12,714 bases of DNA from a bacterium (GTDB taxonomy: Bacteria; Latescibacterota; UBA2968; GCA-2709665), in NCBI GenBank assembly GCA_027619145.1, contig JAQCGA010000053.1:1-12714 (forward strand), given 5' to 3'. The position numbers and the translations under genes are program-made. Below the pieces are notes generated by a model. The model made no database searches, had not been told where the DNA came from, and saw nothing but the letters and a program-made list of their open reading frames with translations. Each line of letters begins with the position of its first letter. Within the stretch, counting starts at the first letter, position 1. This document shows, piece by piece, positions 9,301 to 12,714 of the stretch.

Positions 9301-10020
9301 GTACCCCCGGGCAGTAAAATTGCCCTGGGAAAAACCGCCCTGTCCAGCGCCTCGCTTCACCTGGTGCCTGCCGCAGGACAAACCTCCGGTGAAGTAACGC
9401 TTCTCGTAAATCTCACCGATGCACAAAATATTTCCGGATACGACCTGCACGTGCAATACGATCCGAACACCCTGGAATGGATCGGTGCACAAAGCCTCGC
9501 GCCGTCTCGCTTCTCTGGGGATCCGGTTGTACACCACACAGCAGGAGCGTTGACGGTAGCCGACATGTTTTCCTCCAGCACAACCCTCCAGGGAGAAAGC
9601 GGCCTGGTCCGCCTTCGCTTCCGCATCCTGGACGAAACCCTCCCGGGACGCGTTGAAATTTCCCAGGCTCTGGTTGCAGACGGCACCGGCCTGGTCAGCA
9701 CCCTGCCGGGCGTACGTGCATCTGAACTACGCGCCCTGCCGGAAACCTTCGCACTCAACCAGAACTATCCCAACCCTTTCAATCCGGAAACGGTGGTCCC
9801 ATTTGCCCTCCCGCAGGCAGGCAAAGTGCGCATCGCCGTTTACAATATTCTGGGCCAGGAAATTCGAACCCTCGTCCAGGGCGTCAAAGAAGCTGGATTC
9901 CACCGCATCACCTGGGACGGAAAGGACGCCCACGGCCGGTCCATCTCCAGCGGCCTCTACTTCGTCCACATGGCCACACCCGGATTCACAGACGTCCGCA
10001 AAATGATGCTCCTCAAGTAG
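3325..10020 (+). CDS. Giant secreted multidomain protein: super-repeats, Big, cohesin-like, dockerin-like, C-terminal sorting domain
   Basis: This 2231-residue protein is built for export and surface display. A signal peptide (1 to about 25) is followed by seven tandem super-repeats of roughly 170 residues (about 33-1219), each a pair of related beta-rich units with PP-I-x-A-x-I-x-D-x-G and LxPGxxVxVxG patterns, resembling DUF5666-type repeats. Next come a carboxypeptidase-regulatory/Ig-like domain (1220-1309), a Big_5-like domain (1311-1411), another beta domain with a DANGDGQPD calcium-type loop (1413-1515), cohesin-like 1 (1526-1670), an invasin/Big_1-like domain (1681-1778), cohesin-like 2 (1784-1922), and a GS-rich linker. 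A dockerin-like pair has DFDGDGEVAFRDF at 1933 and DLDSDGEVAFRDF at 1966. Cohesin-like 3 (2009-2130) precedes a C-terminal FlgD-Ig/type IX sorting domain (about 2143-2231) with NYPNPFNPETVVPFALP. No enzyme domain is visible, so an adhesive or scaffolding role is inferred. The start follows AAGGAG with 7 nt spacing. Confidence 0.92.
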   Translation: MRRFWISLLVALASLHLLNIEQPSAQDAAQTHLEGRISEVRPFGDTQGLTLQSPPPVPLADNASLQDETGAPVALTDLADRVFENRDQLRVTVDLNANGAVERLIVVGLEAPAPESLGENQKSFTLFFVDTSQRTLTPSPLPFIEVTPTTVETRGTRILGQDGARITLSDLQPGTLVDIVGAQGASNFIAAEIHVLQIVETRYFGGIIVRIERESNTRGTLYFKRDNAQWVDRRANIYLNGENLGSGLQFVADILNGTSEPVTVALSEQNAFEPNGKWGRVDVEVGKTFLGTQWNNDRVTFQLPGNSDEAVQIPSEGDDGSQLYPAQASFPVDEHTSLMDWSVEGGAPLSFGDLTEFMNVSINFEVAGDQILSANLGLNERPRDVTLTLNIAWSDHANNNIGFETSPSIRMVRSARFLDLSGNPVDIREFENIQHQGSNALVAVVTLNADGTGAEARLAQPGVTAGPNEVVVGQVGNLRLGFWVSPENNEIGSHGFSGVFTSETVLRGPNGETLPPGLLDSGIQVEISGAYSSGQLYMRNVVVLSEIQPFDVTARIRFIDRSSQRIEFDELPPIFIADDAQVFDYFGDPASLSFLAELLQQAELQLRLTMDSQTQDGAPAASRVEAFRVSENVPVSDNQRLILGGRIDAFNHPKQVIPQGLTQVQYNNNTSVLDVLGNPIHPSELQERVQVRVIGQSISREKQNQWDDARTYFVERIEVLGGIVTEYRGVLSQIDGNTLIFRAPQPLLITSQTDLREETNFNIDLFTLADRIRNEGGLRLWLGADFFSPGTPQVWWARVMRSDEPAPSHLSNNDLIAFFVEVNEENRTIVPAPIPPITLGDNTAITDRSGQELARSVLVPGAQISVLAEERSGTLLASEVQVENVPEFFEFVAPVDYIDELSRSIHFQVPPFITVAQDAHITDLEGNAVTLSELRQLLFNIDFDDRILGIVQSPDSPSDAPIANAVRILNPNALLDLVDDEFIIFIDNPSFRIGVQNRRLEPSPLPPISLAVDADIRGLDGQPIEISAISPGSRIHVLGQDSQGRTLITELRVVGGRSFTAEATLGEIDVANRLISAAPDPSLRVNPRAYIEDADGRVITLSILNDFLRREPNLLLAIQINPYEQSVSALRLIDPKFGFGPRYDQTIVEGDQIEIDVENRQIVFRPEPPAKVAETARITGPEGETFTLADLEPGMRVFARGEEFGDDTIVTALTVIPRVDNIQVFVEAGDFDEEGVANDVVVDVHDQNGNPLSLPVRFFVDFSPPVEGRSGYVFNNLPPGPHVVEAKVPSIPELFARARIFISATGSSFNVAETRPAANATGVPTLTDLSIIFSEPVRQFGDFISISGALNPPPASGDLGESLEVENDGKTLIFRNVQLAEATDYTLDIFSATSRSGNTLKPFKIQFSTGGQLARLGSMAGSVSLTDNLLFIGTVRLFNSENKPVAEASLGPNGEFSLTGIFADTYRVSAQVSAEDGRSTSGFMDANGDGQPDVLTLSDGETLENLNLSLTLPTRAQPGEAGPNANAEILLDLDTRNGNQELDNLNVLPDSEIRVAVYAKDVQDLLGFNMFISYDTTAVSFKSVSDKTGSEENLLRSNGGTALTLPPTVLAGSVEFAGAIMGPTGDNTASGSGLLAEFRFRAKRNFSSQTEFLVPRVILESRSASDTFDALARATISPSTDRTILRLTADPDTIPADGQSGTTLRAELRNTEGETITDEVTVQFQVVSGEGRLSQSEVTTSSGVAETRLVGTTAGHVTVEASTRGINEQVTIVLEEAESPFGDGSWYLDLNASAGDQEKRELNGVKAGQEFTVELINTQGITNSLGGAVRIQFDPEKLEPLTDSITGITGLLGSPTVEDGLLRFSLASLSGVPVTSGHFAEVKFRALDGFSGDTRITLVSAEIGNAETFEQIASEPNTSIFISSSGGSGPTPDFDGDGEVAFRDFVMFAQKYGSAEGDGRFEPQFDLDSDGEVAFRDFVLFAQNYGKSASEFVPPGSKIALGKTALSSASLHLVPAAGQTSGEVTLLVNLTDAQNISGYDLHVQYDPNTLEWIGAQSLAPSRFSGDPVVHHTAGALTVADMFSSSTTLQGESGLVRLRFRILDETLPGRVEISQALVADGTGLVSTLPGVRASELRALPETFALNQNYPNPFNPETVVPFALPQAGKVRIAVYNILGQEIRTLVQGVKEAGFHRITWDGKDAHGRSISSGLYFVHMATPGFTDVRKMMLLK

Positions 10021-10032
10021 TCTTCCGGGCAT

Positions 10033-10077
10033 AAAAGAGGGCGGGCCGACAACATCGTCGCCCCGCCCTCTTTTTTA
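10033..10077 (+). terminator. Strong rho-independent terminator, probably bidirectional
   Basis: AAAAGAGGGCGGGCCGAC (10033-10050) pairs with the segment at 10057-10074, giving an 18-bp stem with one mismatch and a six-base loop AACATC, followed by a run of Ts. The A-run on the left arm supplies a T-run on the other strand, so it can also stop transcripts of the convergent meaB operon, whose last stop codon is at 10202. Confidence 0.92.
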
Positions 10078-10139
10078 TTTACCATTTCCCAACCTAACTA
10101 CTTTCCACATCATCCCCACCCACTTGAACCCTTGTTTTT

Positions 10140-10162
10140 CTTTGCGTCTTTGCGCCTTTGCG
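10140..10162. repeat. Short tandem repeat (CTTTGCG-N) x3
   Basis: Three copies of CTTTGCG at 10140, 10148 and 10156 with 8-base period sit between the terminator and the end of meaB. Similar CTTTGCGTCTTTGCGCCTTTGCG strings are, from general knowledge, common dispersed intergenic repeats in diverse bacteria and produce spurious AKAQRRKE-like ORFs. The rest of 10081-10201 shows no gene. Confidence 0.6.
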
Positions 10163-10201
10163 TGAGACCAAAAAGACTTTCTGCAACCAGCGTACGATAT
10201 C

Positions 10202-11137
10202 CTACACGTACCCTCGCGCCACCTCCATCGCCACCCGGTACGGATCTTTCCCTCCACCACAAACCTCCGCCACAGCCGCCTCCATCTCACCGGCATCCCA
10301 CCGCGCATCCAGTCGCGCCAGCACCACTTCTCGCAACCGCTCCTTCACCTCGCGCTTTGCCTGCACTCCACGCAACCGCGCCAGCCTTCCGCCCGTATTC
10401 AGGTGCACCCGGTACGCCTCCAGTTTCTCGAACACGTCCTCTACACCTCTGCCTTCGGTCGCCACTGTGCGCACCAGCGGCGTCTCCCACCCATCCATCT
10501 CGCCCTGGCCGTGAACCATCTCGCCCAATTCACGAACCAGCGTATCCGCACCCGGTCGATCCGATTTATTTAACGCAATCACATCCGCAATTTCCAGCAC
10601 ACCCGCCTTCAGCACCTGGATCTCATCCCCAGATTCAGGCACCAGAACCAGAACCACGGCATCCACCTGATGCACCACATCCACCTCGGTCTGCCCGGCC
10701 CCGGCCGTTTCCACCAACACCACCTCTTTGCCCATCGCCTCCATCACCCGCACCGCATCCTGCGCCGCCCGGCATAACCCACCGGCCTGTCCGCCGTTTC
10801 CCATGCTCCGAATGAACACCCCCGGATCTGCCGTCAACGCCTGCATGCGGATCCGGTCACCCAACAACGCACCCCCGGTAAATGGACTCGTAATATCCAC
10901 CGCAAGCACCCCCACACTGTTTCCCGCCCGCCGAAAACACGCGGCCAACCGGCCGGTAAGCGTACTCTTGCCTGCTCCCGGAGGCCCGGTAATCCCAACC
11001 CGGTACGCTTTTCCACTGTACGGATACAGCTCCGAAAGCAGGCCCACAACAGAAGAATCGTTCCGCTCAATCAACGAAATAGCCCGAGCCACAGACCGAA
11101 CATCCCCGGCACAAATCCGGGCAGCGAGATCCGTCAT
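10202..11137 (-). CDS. meaB: MeaB/ArgK-type P-loop GTPase, chaperone of B12-dependent mutase
   Basis: A 311-residue G3E-family GTPase of the MeaB/ArgK (human MMAA) type. It uses GTP to gate loading of adenosylcobalamin into methylmalonyl-CoA-type mutases and protects them from inactivation, in the cytoplasm. The Walker A motif GPPGAGKST is at 51-59. [18 protein letters not shown] (81-98) is a family hallmark. ETAGAGQTE (143-151) is the G3/Walker B region and NKSD (190-193) the G4 base-recognition motif. A basic helical C-terminal segment (about 255-285) matches the dimerisation arm. One departure: where most relatives I know carry a T/N-R-G sequence after FIRSM, this protein has [13 protein letters not shown] (108-120), lacking the Arg. 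It is slightly shorter than many homologues. The ATG at 11135-11137 overlaps the stop of the mutase subunit gene (ATGA), indicating translational coupling and a functional pair. Confidence 0.93.
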   Translation of the reverse strand: MTDLAARICAGDVRSVARAISLIERNDSSVVGLLSELYPYSGKAYRVGITGPPGAGKSTLTGRLAACFRRAGNSVGVLAVDITSPFTGGALLGDRIRMQALTADPGVFIRSMGNGGQAGGLCRAAQDAVRVMEAMGKEVVLVETAGAGQTEVDVVHQVDAVVLVLVPESGDEIQVLKAGVLEIADVIALNKSDRPGADTLVRELGEMVHGQGEMDGWETPLVRTVATEGRGVEDVFEKLEAYRVHLNTGGRLARLRGVQAKREVKERLREVVLARLDARWDAGEMEAAVAEVCGGGKDPYRVAMEVARGYV

Positions 11138-11529
11138 AACACCGCTTCCCGAATTTGTTTTATAATGTCGCGCGTAGACGTACCCGGCCCCCAGAAATAA
11201 GCCATCCCCTGCGCTCGCAACACCTCCCGATCCTCCGGCGGCACAATCCCACCCCCCACAACCAGAACCTCTTCCACACCCTGTTCCCGAAGCAATTTCA
11301 GCACGTCTGGAAAAATGGTCATGTGCGCCCCGGAAAGTGAGCTGATCCCTAACACATCCACGTCTTCCTGAATCGCCGTAGTCACCACCTCCTGAGCCGT
11401 GCGGTGCAACCCCGTATAAATCACCTCCATCCCCGCATCCCGCAACGCACGAGCCACCACCTTTGCACCCCGATCGTGCCCGTCCAGCCCCACTTTGGCC
11501 ACCAGTACTCGAATCTTTCGCTCAGACAC
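11134..11529 (-). CDS. Cobalamin-binding small subunit of acyl-CoA mutase (methylmalonyl-CoA mutase type)
   Basis: This 131-residue protein is a stand-alone B12-binding domain of the methylmalonyl-CoA mutase family. [13 protein letters not shown] (14-26) contains the DxHxxG motif, whose His18 coordinates cobalt from below. SSLSGAH (63-69) and GGGIVPPED (92-100) contribute the SxL and GG contacts to the nucleotide tail. The domain normally pairs with a large TIM-barrel subunit that binds the acyl-CoA; that gene is absent from the window. The small subunits of methylmalonyl- and isobutyryl-CoA mutase are similar, so substrate is not decided here; linkage to meaB favours an acyl-CoA mutase over other B12 enzymes. 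The start is GTG at 11527-11529, preceded by an AGAGG/GGGAG purine tract. Its stop codon overlaps the meaB start by four bases. Confidence 0.92.
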   Translation of the reverse strand: MSERKIRVLVAKVGLDGHDRGAKVVARALRDAGMEVIYTGLHRTAQEVVTTAIQEDVDVLGISSLSGAHMTIFPDVLKLLREQGVEEVLVVGGGIVPPEDREVLRAQGMAYFWGPGTSTRDIIKQIREAVL

Positions 11530-11592
11530 GAACTCCCTCTCTTCACCTCAAGCAATCCTGCCTAAATGCTCGCTTTCGTGAGACTGACACAT

Positions 11593-11621
11593 GTTATATA
11601 AATTTCTCTAAATCGTCTAAA
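11593..11621 (-). promoter_or_regulatory. Candidate promoter of the mutase-meaB operon
   Basis: On the minus strand TTTAGA (11616-11621) and TATAAC (11593-11598) are separated by exactly 17 bases in an AT-rich stretch. Transcription would start near 11586, about 57 bases before the GTG start. The tract TCTAAAT occurs twice here (around 11606 and 11616). Nothing else is evident in 11530-11667. Confidence 0.5.
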
Positions 11622-11667
11622 TAAAGGCATAAACCCTCCACAAAGCGCTTGTCTGCCAAAACGCTGG

Positions 11668-11976
11668 TCAGGACTTGACCTCAGACGGACCGATTCTCTG
11701 CAACTCTTCTTCGAGCCGCTCTGCAAGAAAAAGCTTCAGGAGGCTCTGATATGGCACATCTCGCTTATTGGCAAGGACCTTGAGCTCCGCCAACATATGC
11801 TCAGGAAGTCGCAACGATATCGTCTTCAAAGACGGTTTGAGATTCGGCAATACAAGGGGTCGCGCTTCAGACCAATCGATATAATCGGTAGAATCCGACG
11901 TTGACCAGAACTCGCGTTCCTGGTCTTCGGACGGATGCCTGGGAATCTTTTTAGTTCTCTTCGCCATAGCGTTCAT
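11668..11976 (-). CDS. brnA: BrnA/CopG-type ribbon-helix-helix antitoxin
   Basis: A 102-residue antitoxin that would neutralise the BrnT toxin encoded just before it and repress their shared promoter. The C-terminal half is a ribbon-helix-helix: strand KTISLRLP (51-58), helix EHMLAELKVLANKRD (59-73), turn, then helix 75-92. The N-terminal EFWSTSDSTDYIDW (22-35) resembles the toxin-facing segment of CopG-type antitoxins paired with BrnT. The ATG at 11974-11976 lies within the toxin gene (26-base overlap); AGGAG is only two bases before it. A second ATG at 11965-11967 would have an 11-base spacing. I keep the first because the other module in this window shows the same start placement within TATGAA. 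The family is recognised from pattern; a plain CopG antitoxin is the alternative name. Confidence 0.87.
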   Translation of the reverse strand: MNAMAKRTKKIPRHPSEDQEREFWSTSDSTDYIDWSEARPLVLPNLKPSLKTISLRLPEHMLAELKVLANKRDVPYQSLLKLFLAERLEEELQRIGPSEVKS

Positions 11977-12271
11977 AACTCCTGCGTTCTTTTCGGCTTT
12001 GATTACGAGCCGAAATCACTCGTATATGCTGCTCACGAATCGTAAATACCACGAAGAGACGACGGCCCGAATCAGCCTTGCCCAGGAGGTAGAACCTCGT
12101 TTCGGCCAAAGAGTGCCCCTCGTCAGGTCGGGCAAGCAGAGGCCGGTTAAAGAACACCTGCTCGCATTCCGCAACCGTAACTCCGTGCTTCTCCCAGTTC
12201 TTGAGGAGATTTCCCTCGTCCCAGTCAAAGCCCGTACAAGCTATAAGTCTCTCAAGGATGTCGATTGGCAT
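11951..12271 (-). CDS. brnT: BrnT-family ribonuclease toxin
   Basis: A 106-residue BrnT toxin, a RelE-fold RNase that blocks translation when not bound by BrnA. The family pattern is complete: FDWDEGN (15-21), NWEKHGV (25-31), a D..HS..E.R segment (50-59), GRRLFVVFT (69-77), IRVISAR (83-89) and KERRSYE (94-100). No frameshift or missing motif is seen, so the toxin is probably functional. The ATG at 12269-12271 is the only start candidate near the conserved N-terminus, and it has no visible Shine-Dalgarno sequence. The predicted -10 box is only about 15 bases upstream, so the mRNA would be nearly leaderless. It precedes and overlaps brnA, the usual toxin-first order of this family. Confidence 0.92.
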   Translation of the reverse strand: MPIDILERLIACTGFDWDEGNLLKNWEKHGVTVAECEQVFFNRPLLARPDEGHSLAETRFYLLGKADSGRRLFVVFTIREQHIRVISARNQSRKERRSYERYGEEN

Positions 12272-12294
12272 ATGTATATGGCAAAAATATACAT
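12272..12294. promoter_or_regulatory. Putative BrnA operator upstream of brnT
   Basis: ATGTATA (12272-12278) and TATACAT (12288-12294) form a perfect 7+7 inverted repeat with a 9-base spacer directly abutting the brnT start codon. It covers the candidate -10 box, the expected place for ribbon-helix-helix autorepression. Binding by BrnA is inferred. Confidence 0.6.
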
Positions 12295-12314
12295 GGAATC
12301 AAGGAGAAGTGCAA
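12286..12314 (-). promoter_or_regulatory. Candidate brnTA promoter
   Basis: On the minus strand TTGCAC (12309-12314) and TATATT (12286-12291) are spaced by exactly 17 bases, a good sigma70-type match. Predicted initiation near 12279 leaves a leader of only about 8 bases before the brnT ATG. Confidence 0.6.
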
Positions 12315-12366
12315 GATAGACCAACCTCACACTCACCGGTCCGCTCGAATGCCCACTCTCGCAGGG

Positions 12367-12603
12367 TTAGGCCCTGCGCCGCTTTCCCTGTTTGCGGATC
12401 ACTGGAGCCAGGGCCCGAAGGGCTTCATTGACGGCGTTCCCGTCCGGAAACACGTCGAGCACCTGGGGATCGATCACAACGACGTTTGCGCCTTCAGCAT
12501 ACCGAACTGCCGTGACGCCACGCTTCGCGTCCGAAAAGTCATACTCGTCGCGCATGGTGTCCCGATCTGCAGGACTCGTGCGATGGTTAGGCTTTTTGTT
12601 CAT
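12367..12603 (-). CDS. Orphan antitoxin of a decayed BrnT module
   Basis: A 78-residue protein with the pattern MRDEYDFSDAKRGV (17-30), NVVVIDPQVLDVFPD (40-54) and AVNEALRALAPV (57-68). I recognise this as an antitoxin-type small protein often found next to BrnT-like toxins, but I cannot name the Pfam family. It has no DNA-binding motif I can identify. The ATG at 12601-12603 overlaps the last codons of a truncated BrnT remnant, with GGAGG four bases upstream; an internal ATG at codon 17 is a weaker alternative. No intact toxin accompanies it, so it may be a leftover, or may act on another toxin. A small GC hairpin (GCAGGG 12361-12366 with CCCTGC 12372-12377) straddles its stop codon. Confidence 0.78.
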   Translation of the reverse strand: MNKKPNHRTSPADRDTMRDEYDFSDAKRGVTAVRYAEGANVVVIDPQVLDVFPDGNAVNEALRALAPVIRKQGKRRRA

Positions 12604-12673
12604 ATTGCCTCCGCTCCTTCCGTCTGTTCACCTCGGCCTTCGTCGCGTCCCACTCGAACAGGTAACCGGCCAC
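12587..12673 (-). pseudogene. brnT: Internally deleted brnT remnant, 28 codons
   Basis: A short frame begins at GTG 12671-12673, six bases after a good AAGGAG site, and reads AGYLFEWDATKAEVNRRK and then directly ERRQYEQKA before TAA. The first part is the canonical BrnT N-terminus (FEWD..KA..N..K). The second part is the canonical BrnT C-terminus (KERRxYE, as in the intact toxin here). About 60-70 central residues, including the KHG and VISAR motifs, are missing without a frameshift. The shared RK codons at the joint suggest deletion between short identical sequences. The product cannot be an active RNase, but the ribosome-binding site, start and overlap with the downstream antitoxin are preserved, so it may still drive coupled translation of that antitoxin. 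The frame is also open upstream to the window edge, so a fusion cannot be excluded. Confidence 0.7.
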
Positions 12674-12714
12674 TCGTTTCTCCTTAGCCCATAGCCTTCG
12701 CAGTCGATTGAAGC

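Noticed and set aside
10140..10162. CRISPR-like array
   Set aside because: Only three 7-base units with 1-base gaps and no spacers; it is a short tandem repeat.
10132..10815. Long plus-strand frame opposite meaB
   Set aside because: Pro/His/Arg-rich shadow of the high-GC meaB gene; meaB on the other strand has all family motifs.
12265..12694. Plus-strand frames across the toxin-antitoxin patch
   Set aside because: They lie antisense to genes with clear BrnT and antitoxin motifs and their translations show no family features.

Overview
This looks like a chromosomal window from an uncultured, Gram-negative-type bacterium. The strongest clue is a giant exported protein (residue-level detail in its entry) that ends in the NYPNPFNP-type C-terminal domain used as a type IX secretion/surface-anchoring signal in the Bacteroidetes-Ignavibacteria-Latescibacteria-Poribacteria-KSB1 part of the tree. 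It also carries cohesin-like, dockerin-like and Big domains. A lipoprotein with Asp at +2 and a split B12-dependent mutase fit such a lineage, but the sequence does not fix the phylum. This placement is inference.

Layout. 1-336 (minus) is the start of a GDP-mannose 4,6-dehydratase gene cut by the window edge. 483-1511 (minus) is a BMP/PnrA-like substrate-binding lipoprotein. 1607-1719 is a GC-rich palindromic, MITE- or REP-like element, followed by a possible scrap of coding sequence. 1960-3045 (plus) encodes an unfamiliar protein that appears to have degenerate receiver-like folds at both ends; an operator-like perfect palindrome sits just upstream. A 280-bp AT-richer intergenic region with several palindromes and repeats leads into 3325-10020 (plus), a 2231-residue secreted protein. 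It contains about seven tandem copies of a roughly 170-residue super-repeat, then Ig-like domains, three cohesin-like domains, one dockerin-like pair and a C-terminal sorting domain. A strong, probably bidirectional terminator (10033-10077) separates it from a convergent operon.

That operon (minus, 11529 to 10202) encodes the B12-binding small subunit of an acyl-CoA mutase and, overlapping it by ATGA, the MeaB/ArgK GTPase that protects and reloads such mutases. The large catalytic subunit is not in the window.

The right end (11668-12714, minus) is a toxin-antitoxin patch: an intact BrnT toxin with a ribbon-helix-helix BrnA-type antitoxin, preceded by a second antitoxin of another type. Just upstream of that second antitoxin lies a 28-codon remnant that joins the first and last parts of a BrnT protein directly together. 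The second module therefore seems to have lost its toxin by an internal deletion and kept its antitoxin. In both modules the antitoxin start codon lies inside the Tyr-Glu codons (TATGAA) near the BrnT C-terminus. An inverted repeat overlapping the -10 box of the intact toxin promoter suggests autoregulation and an almost leaderless mRNA.
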